A stretch of 64,000 nucleotides of DNA, from the NCBI RefSeq assembly GCF_003605125.1, contig NZ_QPQT01000012.1, positions 1-64,000 on the forward strand, in the 5' to 3' direction. Every line of letters starts with the position of its first letter. Position 1 is the stretch's first letter. The position numbers and the translations under genes were made by a program. The notes beneath the pieces were generated by a model that did no database searches, was not told the DNA's origin, and worked only from the letters and a program-made list of their open reading frames with translations. This DNA comes from Shewanella algidipiscicola. Its GTDB lineage: Bacteria > Pseudomonadota > Gammaproteobacteria > Enterobacterales > Shewanellaceae. Below are positions 34,926 to 44,172 of the stretch, one piece after another.

Positions 34926-37457
34926 TTAAATCTTTTTAATGGCAACACGGATGGTGTGCTGTGGGTTACCTTTAGCAACAGGGCTTGGCTGATAGCGAGT
35001 CAGCGAGTTAATTGCGCCGCCTTCGTCTAGCGTATGGCCTGTGCTACCGACAGTGTTACCTGGGCTATACCAAGCGCCTTGACCCAGAGCAAATACCCCT
35101 GGTGCCACACGTGGAGTCACGCGCACCTTCACGGCAATCGAACCACGCTGGTTGTACATCTCAATCTTGTCGCCCGAGCTTAAGCCGTGCAGAGCAGCGT
35201 CCATGGGGTTAACCCATACCGCATCCTCTACCGCTTCGCGCAGCCAAGGCACGTTGTGATAGCTTGAGTGTGTCCGCCCCTTAGTATGGTAACCCGCTAA
35301 CTGGATTGGATAATCCACCTTAGTGTCTTCATCTTCATAACCATCCCAGGTTACTGTGTACTGCGGGATAGGCGTGATGGTGTCACCTTTGATGCCACTC
35401 GGATTTTGCGCACTGTTCTCTTGAGTCCAGTTAGCCGCGCGCCATGCCAGCTCGGCAGAGTAGATCTCAATTTTGCCACTTGGCGTAGTTAGCGCTTGAC
35501 CATCCTTAATGTAACTTTGCATAGCCACGTGGTTGTCGTTCATGTTTTTACGGAAGAAGCCAATCGCTTGGGCCTCTTTGTAAGTGGCTGGAAATGCTGG
35601 AACCACACCTAAGTTTCTGCTGCTATCTTTGGTTTTTTGATACAGCTCTTCAAGCCACTGGGCTTCCGTTTTACCCTCGGTAAACTCGGCTTCACAGCCC
35701 ATATACTTGGCAATTAACGCTGCCGCTTCATACATAGACTTACAATCCCACATAGGATCGATAGCCGACTTCATGGCGGTGATATAACCCAAGGCACCTG
35801 ATGCATAAGAGTCGTTCACCAGATCGTTTGACTCTAACCAGCTGGTATCAGGCAGGATGATGTCGGCAAATTTAGCGCCCGGCGTCATCCAACAATCACA
35901 GCTAACAATCAGCTCAACCCCGTTTTCTTCATCACGTAAGATGTCGGCGGTATTATTGATCTCGGCGTGCTGGTTCAGTAGCGAGCTGTCTGAAGCAGAG
36001 ATGATCACCTTGATGTTAGTGCCAAGCGGAGTATCCAAGTCGTCGGTACCACGAATACCGTGGGTCCGCGCCGTCATGGTTTTGCCGTTGTGAATCGCCT
36101 CGCTCCACGTAAAGAAGGAGATGCTTTCTTTCACAGGATTTGAGCCCGCAGGAATGCCCGCGCGGTACATACCGCTCATGTATGGCAACTCACCGTTAGA
36201 GGCCCCCAAGTTACCCAATTTGCCGGTTAATACCGATAGCATGTAAAGCGCGCGCATGCTCTGCTCACCGTTAGCTTGACGGTTAACCCCAGCGCCAACC
36301 ACGATATAGGGGCGCTGCGATGCCATTAAGTCATCGGCAATTTGCTTGATTTGCGCTTCGGGAATACCGGTGATCTTTTCTGCCCACTCAGGCGTTTTCA
36401 ACGGTTCGCCAGCATAAATGCCTGCACTTAAGATGTAGTCACGGTAGTTGTCGTCAGGGTTCATCACCTGAGCGTACTCTTGCTCTTTTTTATCGCTACT
36501 GGCGGCAAATATCGCTTGTTGCGCCGCAATCGAAGCGGCGTCATAACCGACGGTAAACTGATTGATAAAGTCGAGTGAATTCGCATCGACCCAACCTGTG
36601 CTTATCATCTGGTATGCAATCGCTTCGGCCAGTGCAGCATCGGTACCGGGGCGAATGGGTAACCACTTCGACTCTTTGCCTAGCATGGAGTCGGTATAAC
36701 GCGGGTCAATCATCACCACTTTTAGGCCGTTCGATTTTTGCAGGGCTTTTAAGTAATCGTAACCCTCGCCCGAACCAGACTGACGGATTTCGCTTGGGTT
36801 GTAGGCGATACCTAATAGGAAGTCACTGTTTGACAAGGTCACAGTGGAAGACCCACTGGTGCTGCCGGTACCAAAAGTGTGCTTCGCAGCTTCCATCTGC
36901 TGCGCCCAAGAGTAGTTACCATAGGCATTTAGGCAGCCACCGTTTAAGTTGAATAAACGGTTAAAACAGGCATTGGAGGCAAAACCATAGTAAGCCCCCG
37001 AACCGTAACTACGGAAAATGGCTTTGTTACCATGCTCGGCAATCACCGAGGTTAATTTGGTACCAATCGTCTTGGCAGCTTCATCCCAGGTGATAGGCAC
37101 AAATTTACCTTCACCACGCTTGCCCACACGCTTCATTGGGGTTTTTAAACGGTCAACCGCATAGGTACGTTGACGCAGTGAACGGCCACGTGCACAGGCG
37201 CGTACTTGATAGATGTCGTCACCATCAGTAATGTCATGATCGGTTTCAACGCGGGTGATCACACCATCGCGACTGAAAACTTTAACAGGGCAGTTTGAAC
37301 CACAGTTAACCAAGCATGAAGACCAAGTGATTTGCTCATCACCTACAGGTGGCGTTGGTGGGACCACATTGGCATCATCAGAGCTGGAATTACAGCCAGT
37401 AACGGTTGCTGCGCAGCCCAGTGCAGCGCTCATTTTTAAGAAACTTCTACGTTCCAT
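34926..37457 (-). CDS. dmsA: DMSO reductase molybdopterin subunit DmsA, Tat lipoprotein
   Basis: An 843-residue molybdopterin oxidoreductase. The start MERRSFLKMSAA carries a twin-arginine signal, and the following VTGC (Cys22) is a lipobox, so the mature enzyme is probably a lipoprotein displayed at the outer membrane. A 4Fe-4S site is formed by Cys48, 52, 56 and 88 (CLVNCGSNC...CARG), and the molybdenum-ligating serine is Ser183 in YGNYSW. ATG 37457 is chosen over an upstream frame that lacks a signal. Terminal reductase for DMSO or related S/N-oxides. Confidence 0.9.
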   Translation of the reverse strand: MERRSFLKMSAALGCAATVTGCNSSSDDANVVPPTPPVGDEQITWSSCLVNCGSNCPVKVFSRDGVITRVETDHDITDGDDIYQVRACARGRSLRQRTYAVDRLKTPMKRVGKRGEGKFVPITWDEAAKTIGTKLTSVIAEHGNKAIFRSYGSGAYYGFASNACFNRLFNLNGGCLNAYGNYSWAQQMEAAKHTFGTGSTSGSSTVTLSNSDFLLGIAYNPSEIRQSGSGEGYDYLKALQKSNGLKVVMIDPRYTDSMLGKESKWLPIRPGTDAALAEAIAYQMISTGWVDANSLDFINQFTVGYDAASIAAQQAIFAASSDKKEQEYAQVMNPDDNYRDYILSAGIYAGEPLKTPEWAEKITGIPEAQIKQIADDLMASQRPYIVVGAGVNRQANGEQSMRALYMLSVLTGKLGNLGASNGELPYMSGMYRAGIPAGSNPVKESISFFTWSEAIHNGKTMTARTHGIRGTDDLDTPLGTNIKVIISASDSSLLNQHAEINNTADILRDEENGVELIVSCDCWMTPGAKFADIILPDTSWLESNDLVNDSYASGALGYITAMKSAIDPMWDCKSMYEAAALIAKYMGCEAEFTEGKTEAQWLEELYQKTKDSSRNLGVVPAFPATYKEAQAIGFFRKNMNDNHVAMQSYIKDGQALTTPSGKIEIYSAELAWRAANWTQENSAQNPSGIKGDTITPIPQYTVTWDGYEDEDTKVDYPIQLAGYHTKGRTHSSYHNVPWLREAVEDAVWVNPMDAALHGLSSGDKIEMYNQRGSIAVKVRVTPRVAPGVFALGQGAWYSPGNTVGSTGHTLDEGGAINSLTRYQPSPVAKGNPQHTIRVAIKKI

Positions 37458-37497
37458 AATCTTGTTTTCCTCAAACTTATTTAATAACTGAATCAAC

Positions 37498-39507
37498 TCA
37501 CTTCAACTTGTAGCTGAAGGTCAACATCAGTTGATGGGCGTTATAGTTGTGGTTCAGGTCACCCAAGGTGATTAAACCTGCAATGCTATCGGGGGTGACC
37601 GAAGCGCTGTCGGTATCGAAATAACGTTCGTACTGGTAAGCCAGCTTTAATGCCATTTGTGGCGATAACAGGTATTGCCCATATAAGCTCACACTGTGGT
37701 TATAGGAGTAATACGCACCATAGTTGTCGCTGCTATAGCCATTGACGCCTGTGTTGCTGTCAGAGTTAGCAAATAGGTAATCGACACCTAAGGTTAATCT
37801 GTCTTGCATCAAACCTGAGTAGGTCGCACCTAGACCCAAGTTGATGAATTCATCCTGAATTTCGGCTTGCCAGACAGAGGCTTGATCGCCACTTTGGTCT
37901 GAATCAATCCACTGCTGGCCAGCAAAGGCGTACACGGCGAGCGGTTGAGTGACTTGAGCATGCACATTAACGTCATAACCATAATCTTGTGCTTGAGTCA
38001 GGCCGATGTCGGTCGCGTTGTAATCATCATTGGCATAGTAAGTACTTGCATCGAAGGTGAGCCAGGTGAGCGGTGTGTAACTGGCTCTGGCGTTGACTTC
38101 ACTGCGCTGACGGTCGGCAAGATGATACTTGCGCATCAGCGACTCACTCTCTTCGCTGGTCAATTCATTGGCTTGATAATCGCTGCCGCCGCGATCGCTA
38201 TAGCTCACACCAAAATCAAGGATCAGCTTGTCGATAGCGCGAATGTTTAACTTGCTCCACAACTCGTTATCACGGGTCTCTTCGCGTTCTCCGTAGCTGC
38301 GCTCAACCTGTTTATAGTTGTAACCCGCTTGCAGGCGATAGCCGCTAGCAATGCGATAACTGGCATCGGTTTTCAGCGTTTGGCGATCGATATCCATAGG
38401 GGTATTTTGCTTAAACGCCCCCGATACTGGGTTGTATTCATACTGGGCAAAATCAAATACCGATGAACGATTATCACGCTTGCTGTAATCGTAACTGGCG
38501 CCCAAACGTAAGCGATTATTCAATCGGGTGGTCGCAGCCAAGTGAGTATTGAGGGTATCGACTTGGCCATCCCAGTTTTGGATGGGGTTGCCACTCATCT
38601 GCACTAAATCTTGATCTTGGATCATACGACCCGTCACCACACGGCCACTAAAGACACTCGATGCCAAGCGGTACTGGCCCGATAACGCCACTTGGTGGGC
38701 TTGGTTATCTGGGGTGGCGCTATACACATCGGGGGCATAAGGCAAACTAAGGTCGCCAAGATTATTGCCGTAACGTGAACCGTGATAGCTCAGCTCTGAC
38801 AACCAGTTACTGCCATCAAGCACCACGCCAGCACTGAATTTATCTGTGGTTTCATCGACGGCGTTCGCAAAATTGATAGGACTTGGGCTGGTTAAACTAG
38901 CGCTGCGATGCCCGGTTTTCTCTTCATGGTTATAGCGGGCATAACTGCTTAGCCCTAATCCCAATACAGAGGCAAAGTCATACTCAAAGCCGATGCCGCT
39001 GCGCTGTCTTTGCAGCTCAAGATCCAGTATTCGAGTCTGCTCGCTTGGGGTCAGCATGCCGTTGTTTTGCCAAAGATTGGTGGCTGCATTGCTGCCATGA
39101 TTGGTGGTGATCGTTTGATAATCTAGGTCAAATTTATATTGCCCAGGCTTGCCCGCTTGCATCTGGATAAAGCCGTTATCCATACCGAGCTGGTGCGCCT
39201 GTACATTGGCGCGGTACCCACTGCCTTGATAGGCCACATCACTGTTAACACCAGCGACAGCGCCATCGGTATCGGTGCCAAGCTGGTTGATGGCATGGTT
39301 GTCATCGGCATCGATAGCACCCACGCTCACGCCAACGCTACCACTGTGACCTTGAGGCTCGACGCAACGTTTACACTGATAACTGGCTTGGTTGATGGCG
39401 CTGGTATTGGCATGTTGAATACCAAAATCAGCCGCCAAGGCGCTAGTGCCCGAGCAAAGCAAAGCCAGAGTGATCAGGTTTAATGAAAAAGGGTTAATTG
39501 AACGCAT
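37498..39507 (-). CDS. dmsF: MtrB/PioB-family outer membrane beta-barrel, DmsF
   Basis: A 669-residue precursor with a signal peptide (LNLITLALLCSGTSALA). The mature N-terminus carries the CxxC (CKRC, residues 45-48) typical of MtrB-type porins, and the protein consists of alternating beta strands ending in an aromatic-rich strand (HQLMLTFSYKLK). The barrel sheathes a decaheme cytochrome to carry electrons through the outer membrane to DmsAB. ATG 39507 follows GGAG; a GTG three codons earlier is possible. Between dmsE (18 bp) and dmsA. Confidence 0.92.
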   Translation of the reverse strand: MRSINPFSLNLITLALLCSGTSALAADFGIQHANTSAINQASYQCKRCVEPQGHSGSVGVSVGAIDADDNHAINQLGTDTDGAVAGVNSDVAYQGSGYRANVQAHQLGMDNGFIQMQAGKPGQYKFDLDYQTITTNHGSNAATNLWQNNGMLTPSEQTRILDLELQRQRSGIGFEYDFASVLGLGLSSYARYNHEEKTGHRSASLTSPSPINFANAVDETTDKFSAGVVLDGSNWLSELSYHGSRYGNNLGDLSLPYAPDVYSATPDNQAHQVALSGQYRLASSVFSGRVVTGRMIQDQDLVQMSGNPIQNWDGQVDTLNTHLAATTRLNNRLRLGASYDYSKRDNRSSVFDFAQYEYNPVSGAFKQNTPMDIDRQTLKTDASYRIASGYRLQAGYNYKQVERSYGEREETRDNELWSKLNIRAIDKLILDFGVSYSDRGGSDYQANELTSEESESLMRKYHLADRQRSEVNARASYTPLTWLTFDASTYYANDDYNATDIGLTQAQDYGYDVNVHAQVTQPLAVYAFAGQQWIDSDQSGDQASVWQAEIQDEFINLGLGATYSGLMQDRLTLGVDYLFANSDSNTGVNGYSSDNYGAYYSYNHSVSLYGQYLLSPQMALKLAYQYERYFDTDSASVTPDSIAGLITLGDLNHNYNAHQLMLTFSYKLK

Positions 39508-39524
39508 AATACTCACTCCAAAGC

Positions 39525-40472
39525 TTAACGGGCAAAGTTGCTGCCAGCAGGATGGTTAGAACCATGGATCTTGCTGTGACAGTTGAGGCAACTTTTACCA
39601 GCACTAAATGCATCTAGACCTGCCTGAGAGCTAACGCGACTGGCATGACCATCGTCGGCGTGACATTGCTGGCACAACTGAGGGGCTCGAGACTTAAGTA
39701 AGTTTTCGTTGACACTGCCATGGGGCGAATGACAGCTTGAGCAGTCCTCCATCACTGGCGCATGTTCCCATAGGAATGGGCCGCGTTTATCAGCATGACA
39801 CTCGGCACAAGTTTCATTCAGGCTTGGCTTGATTAATGCGCTTTCAGTCATTGAGCCATGGGGGCTGTGACAGTCAATACAGGTCATCTGATCCCATTTC
39901 ATTGGGTGTGATGAACGCTTATGCATATCGGCTTTGGCGCGGGTATGGCACGAAGTACAGGTATCGTTGACCGTGAGACGATCTAATGCTGGGTCTTTAG
40001 CACCGTGGACATTATGACAGTCACTGCACGCGACCTCTTCAAGGTTATGGGTACTGTTATGCCATGCCATCTGCTTAGGATCGTTATGACAGCCCTGACA
40101 CACACTGTTTTGGCTAGCTGCAGACAACTTGCTATCGGGACCAAAGCCAATCATCGGCTCTTTGCCGCCACGATTATGTGTACCTATGGGGCCATGGCAT
40201 GCTTCACATTGCAAACCAGCCATAGGCGACTTGCTGTTGCTCATGTTGCCATGAACACCATCAAAGATAGCCATCACTTTGGTGTTCTTTTTATGACACA
40301 TCAGACAGGAGTCAGCCCCTTTAGTGGAGTACTTCCCGGCAGAAAATTTATCTACCAACCTTGCTTCAAGCTGTTCACTCGATAAATTATCCCAAGGAGT
40401 AGCCTGGACACTCGATACCAGACCCAATATTGAAATAACCCCAACAGTGAATGCGGTGATTATTTTTTTCAT
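39525..40472 (-). CDS. dmsE: Periplasmic decaheme c-type cytochrome DmsE (MtrA family)
   Basis: A 315-residue precursor with a signal peptide ([18 protein letters not shown]) and ten CxxCH motifs (CLMCH, CEACH, CQGCH, CSDCH, CTSCH, CIDCH, CAECH, CSSCH, CQQCH, CLNCH). This is the haem count and size of MtrA/DmsE. It takes electrons from the inner-membrane quinol dehydrogenase (CymA in S. oneidensis, not in the window) and inserts into the DmsF barrel. First gene of the dms operon, with a 780-bp untranslated region upstream. Confidence 0.93.
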   Translation of the reverse strand: MKKIITAFTVGVISILGLVSSVQATPWDNLSSEQLEARLVDKFSAGKYSTKGADSCLMCHKKNTKVMAIFDGVHGNMSNSKSPMAGLQCEACHGPIGTHNRGGKEPMIGFGPDSKLSAASQNSVCQGCHNDPKQMAWHNSTHNLEEVACSDCHNVHGAKDPALDRLTVNDTCTSCHTRAKADMHKRSSHPMKWDQMTCIDCHSPHGSMTESALIKPSLNETCAECHADKRGPFLWEHAPVMEDCSSCHSPHGSVNENLLKSRAPQLCQQCHADDGHASRVSSQAGLDAFSAGKSCLNCHSKIHGSNHPAGSNFAR

Positions 40473-40627
40473 ATTTATATAACCCTACCCTAAATTAACC
40501 ATCAGCTAATTTTTATGGCGCTATCGTTATTGCAAAGAGAGCTAATATAGTTAAAGCCAAGTGGTAAATGTAAATTGTTAAAAATTACAATTTAAAAATG
40601 CTGATAAACTCTAAAAAAGGTTAGTTG

Positions 40628-40643
40628 TGTGATCCAAAACACC
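40628..40643. promoter_or_regulatory. Weak CRP-like site upstream of dmsE
   Basis: TGTGATCCAAAACACC has a perfect left half (TGTGA) and a right half matching three of five bases of TCACA. About 155 bp upstream of the dmsE start. The S. oneidensis dms operon is CRP-dependent, which makes the site plausible but not proven. Confidence 0.3.
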
Positions 40644-40804
40644 GAGTAATCGAGAATAAATCTTATTAGCAATCAAGGATAAGTAAGAGATAAATCACTT
40701 ATAAAACATGTCCATATTGAAAATGGCATAGAGATGTGAAAATTATTTTGATACTGAATGGTTAGTCTTAAGTTACGAATATTAAGATGCACTATATATG
40801 TGTG

Positions 40805-40820
40805 TTTGATCTAGGTCTAA
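40805..40820. promoter_or_regulatory. CRP-like site candidate upstream of dmsE
   Basis: TTTGATCTAGGTCTAA matches the ideal CRP palindrome at 12 of 16 positions, with an intact TGATCTAG core. About 330 bp upstream of dmsE. Confidence 0.35.
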
Positions 40821-41060
40821 CTTTGAAAATAATCTCTATTACAATTGAACTATTTTAAATCGATATCGAACATTTAATGACACCATTAAAATAGAAATAA
40901 TCACTACTATCCTCATTAAATAAAGCGGATGCCATATTATCAACACATGACCTTCAGCTAATTTAAATGAGATAGCACCTAGAAACTTAACCCTATAAGT
41001 AATTGACACCTAAATAATGAATAACTAAACAAACAACGTTAATCAATAAAGTCAGCTAGT

Positions 41061-41120
41061 ACTTTACATCAATGGGCTCTTGATTGATGGGTGGTAGTGA
41101 GCAGATCTCAGATGTAAAGT
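41061..41120. repeat. Perfect 10-bp inverted repeat, 40 bp apart
   Basis: ACTTTACATC at 41061-41070 is mirrored by GATGTAAAGT at 41111-41120. A second small dyad, ATCAAT/ATTGAT, overlaps the left arm. It lies between the dms promoter region and the rpoH terminator and is unexplained. Confidence 0.5.
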
Positions 41121-41213
41121 GAAGATAGCCAAGACGTCTCCTCGCAAACATGACCTCGAGTCATGTGATGGGCATCAGACCGTTACTCACCTTAGGCTCA
41201 ACATTGAGGCATA

Positions 41214-41241
41214 AAAAAACCTGCCAAATGGCAGGTTTTTT
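41214..41241 (-). terminator. rpoH terminator
   Basis: The hairpin CCTGCCA/TGGCAGG flanked by A and T runs; on the minus strand it ends in TTTTTTT, 15 bp after the rpoH stop. Confidence 0.85.
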
Positions 41242-41255
41242 ATATTGGATACAGC

Positions 41256-42113
41256 TTACATTTCCATGCGCGCTTTAAGCTTGTTCATGGCGTTTTTCTC
41301 AAGTTGTCTGATACGCTCTGCAGACACTTGATAGGTCGCTGCAAGCTCTTGTAACGTGGTTTTTTGGTCGTCTAACCAACGAGCCTGTAAAATGTGCTGG
41401 CTACGCTCATCAAGGGTTTTGATGGCCGCCAACAGGCGTGTTTGGTTATCGGCTTCTAAATTATCATTCTCAACCTGTGAGGCTAAATCTGAAGAGTGAT
41501 CTTCAAGATAATGCACAGGTGAATAATCTTGCTCGTCGTCGTTATCACTTGCAAGATCGAATGCTGGGTCTTGTGCCGCCATACGTGATTCCATTTCGGT
41601 CACATCGGCTTTAGATACCCCCAGATTTTCGGCGACCATAGTCACCTCTTCATCACTAAACCAACCAAGACGCTTTTTAGCTTTACGTAGATTGAAGAAC
41701 AATTTACGTTGTGCCTTTGTGGTTGCGACCTTAACGATACGCCAATTTTTAAGCACATATTCATGGATTTCAGCTTTAATCCAATGCACTGCAAACGAGA
41801 CAAGACGCACACCCACATCAGGGTCAAAGCGCTTAACCGCTTTCATCAAACCAATGTTACCCTCTTGAATTAAGTCTGCTTGTGGCAAACCATATCCAGA
41901 GTAACCTTTGGCCACATGAATAACGAAACGAAGATGAGACATAATCAATTGCTTTGCCGCTTGAAGGTCACCCGTCTCTTGCAGACGCTTGGCTAACTCA
42001 TACTCCTCCTGTGGCTCTAACATGCTAATGTTATGCGCAGACTGAATATAAGCCTCTAAGCTGCCGCTGCTTTGCGGAACCATTAGTGACATTGATTGCG
42101 TTTGACTTGTCAT
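41256..42113 (-). CDS. rpoH: RNA polymerase heat-shock sigma factor RpoH (sigma-32)
   Basis: A 285-residue sigma-70-family factor. Region 2 ([21 protein letters not shown]...[14 protein letters not shown]), the RpoH box ([14 protein letters not shown]) and region 4 ([29 protein letters not shown]) are all present. It directs transcription of chaperone and protease genes on heat shock. A strong AGGAGA lies before the ATG. It follows ftsX by 258 bp, the usual gammaproteobacterial order, and has its own terminator. hslR and hslO in this window are heat-shock genes by name and family. Confidence 0.96.
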   Translation of the reverse strand: MTSQTQSMSLMVPQSSGSLEAYIQSAHNISMLEPQEEYELAKRLQETGDLQAAKQLIMSHLRFVIHVAKGYSGYGLPQADLIQEGNIGLMKAVKRFDPDVGVRLVSFAVHWIKAEIHEYVLKNWRIVKVATTKAQRKLFFNLRKAKKRLGWFSDEEVTMVAENLGVSKADVTEMESRMAAQDPAFDLASDNDDEQDYSPVHYLEDHSSDLASQVENDNLEADNQTRLLAAIKTLDERSQHILQARWLDDQKTTLQELAATYQVSAERIRQLEKNAMNKLKARMEM

Positions 42114-42371
42114 TAACGCTCTCCTACTTCTTATCTTGCAAAAATTTAACGCTATAAATGCTTTTATGACGCTTGAATACCTATTGCAGGTTGCCGCCTC
42201 TGGATAGCTCTAATGAAATGTAAGCTGTGACGCAGAGGCAAGCTGACGAACTATTCACTATCTGACAGTATATGTCAATACCACCGCTTAACGTGGGCTA
42301 ATTTCACCCGAAACTATAGACAGTTCAAGTGAAATTTAGTTCATAAAACGCTTGTTATGCGCCGATAAATC

Positions 42372-43337
42372 TTAAGTCGGTTCGATAGCGCGCAGATGCT
42401 GTCTTACCGACAGATAGGAACCTAACCAGCCTAGGAAAGACGCCAATAATACCAGTTGGCCTAACTCGGTAAGCGTCAGCGATTGCATCGTTAATGTACT
42501 GCCATACAGCCCGAGTAAATCGGCCAGTGCACCATCGAGATACCACACCAACAGATTGATAATGATCCACGCTAAGATGCCACCGATAACACCAAACCAG
42601 ATGCCTGTGTATAAAAAGGGCCGCTGGATAAAGCTCTCTGTGGCACCGACTAATTTCATCACTTCGATTTCGGTGCGGCGATTCATAATGGCCAAACGTA
42701 TGGTATTGCCAATGACTAACACCACCGCTAAGACTAATAATAGTGCAATAGCCAATACCGTGCGCTCAAGCAATCTCACGACCGCTTGTAAGCGTTCTAG
42801 CCACTCAATATCGAGCCGCCCAAAACTCACCTCAGGCTCTAACTCCAGCTTTTTTAATAAGGCGCGTGCACCATTGGGGCTGGCATGCTTGATATCTGGG
42901 GTTACCGTTACCACAGCTGGCAGCGGATTATCATCAAGATAAGCTATCGCCTCACCAAAACCAGATAGCCGCTGAAACTCCTCCAGTGCTTGATCGCGAT
43001 TAATATAGTTGACCGCACTGACTTCAGGATAGGCACCTATACGAGTGATTAAGCTTTGAATAGAGCGCTCGCTACGTCCCTCATCGATAAAGAGTGAGAT
43101 CTCGGCGGCGCTGTTCCACGATTGGGTAATGGTCTCGGCATTTTTAACCAGCACTTGTAACGCCGCGGGTAAGCTTAAACTCACCCCCAGTACCGCCATA
43201 GTCATTAACGACGAGAGGGGATTACGCCACAATTCACCCATGCTGCCCATGGCGTGCTGAATGTGACGGATAAAAAACATCACGATGCGCCCCGTAAAGG
43301 GAAGTTTGCTGCGGACTAATTGAGGTTGCTTATCCAT
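42372..43337 (-). CDS. ftsX: Cell division ABC transporter permease FtsX
   Basis: A 321-residue FtsX with an N-terminal cytoplasmic tail, a first membrane segment near residue 50, a periplasmic domain (SLFIDEGRSERSIQSLITRIGAYPEVSAVNYINR) and three C-terminal membrane segments. With FtsE it regulates septal peptidoglycan hydrolases through EnvC-type activators. It follows ftsE by 14 bp. Confidence 0.95.
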   Translation of the reverse strand: MDKQPQLVRSKLPFTGRIVMFFIRHIQHAMGSMGELWRNPLSSLMTMAVLGVSLSLPAALQVLVKNAETITQSWNSAAEISLFIDEGRSERSIQSLITRIGAYPEVSAVNYINRDQALEEFQRLSGFGEAIAYLDDNPLPAVVTVTPDIKHASPNGARALLKKLELEPEVSFGRLDIEWLERLQAVVRLLERTVLAIALLLVLAVVLVIGNTIRLAIMNRRTEIEVMKLVGATESFIQRPFLYTGIWFGVIGGILAWIIINLLVWYLDGALADLLGLYGSTLTMQSLTLTELGQLVLLASFLGWLGSYLSVRQHLRAIEPT

Positions 43338-43351
43338 ATTTGATTGTCCGT

Positions 43352-44041
43352 TTATCCGTGAAAGACTTGAGACGGCGCCAGCTCATCACCGCCAATCACT
43401 CGCCCCTGTTTCAGGGTTAAAGTACGGTACTTCATGCGGGCAATAAGACCAAGGTCGTGGGTCGCGATTAACACTGTGGTCCCCGAATCATTAAAGGTTT
43501 CGAACAGACGCAAAATATCCATCGATAACTTAGGGTCTAAATTACCAGTAGGCTCATCGGCTAATAACAAGGGCGGCTTATTAACAATCGCACGGGCAAT
43601 CCCCACACGTTGCTGCTCCCCTCCCGACAGCATAATAGGATAGTGACGCTCTTTGCCGTAAAGGCCCACCATATCTAAGGCTGCCAATACCCGCTTTTTA
43701 ATTTCATGCAGGGCAAAGCCTTCAATCACCAGCGGCAAGGCGATGTTGTCAAACACACTGCGATCCATCAACAAGTGATGATTTTGAAAGATCATGCCGA
43801 TATCACGACGCAAGTAAGGCACATCTTTAGGCCTAACTTTGGCGATATCGTGGCCATTAATGGCCACTCTACCGCCATTGGCGCGCTCGATCACACTGAT
43901 CAACTTGAGCAAAGTGCTTTTACCGGCACCCGAGTGTCCGGTTAAAAACGCCATTTCTCCACGCTTTAAATGAAAACTCACATCGGTGAGTGCCTTTTGT
44001 CCACCTGGATAAATTTTGCTAACTTGCTCAAATCGAATCAT
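43352..44041 (-). CDS. ftsE: Cell division ATP-binding protein FtsE
   Basis: About 229 residues of ABC ATPase: Walker A GHSGAGKST, signature LSGGEQQR, Walker B LLLADEPTGN and the H-loop ATHD. ATG 44041 gives the standard FtsE start MIRFEQVSKIYPGG; ten residues upstream in frame are not conserved. Between ftsY (about 130 bp upstream) and ftsX. Confidence 0.95.
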   Translation of the reverse strand: MIRFEQVSKIYPGGQKALTDVSFHLKRGEMAFLTGHSGAGKSTLLKLISVIERANGGRVAINGHDIAKVRPKDVPYLRRDIGMIFQNHHLLMDRSVFDNIALPLVIEGFALHEIKKRVLAALDMVGLYGKERHYPIMLSGGEQQRVGIARAIVNKPPLLLADEPTGNLDPKLSMDILRLFETFNDSGTTVLIATHDLGLIARMKYRTLTLKQGRVIGGDELAPSQVFHG

Positions 44042-44172
44042 AGTTACCCAATTATTGATGCCGCCCATCATTGACGGCGATACGTTATCTTATACCAAGC
44101 CAATCAACGCGTAATTTATTAATGCAACATTTTGCAGACATAAATCACTTTCGCTTAGAGGCGCGGTGGCGG

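Larger units (their letters stand above)
40473..41255. other. Long AT-rich intergenic region upstream of dmsE
   Basis: About 780 bp between dmsE and the end of rpoH. No convincing reading frame. It contains two CRP-like sites (40628-40643 and 40805-40820), a separated 10-bp inverted repeat (41061-41120) and the rpoH terminator. It must hold the dms promoter; its length leaves room for a regulatory RNA, but none is supported. Confidence 0.45.
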
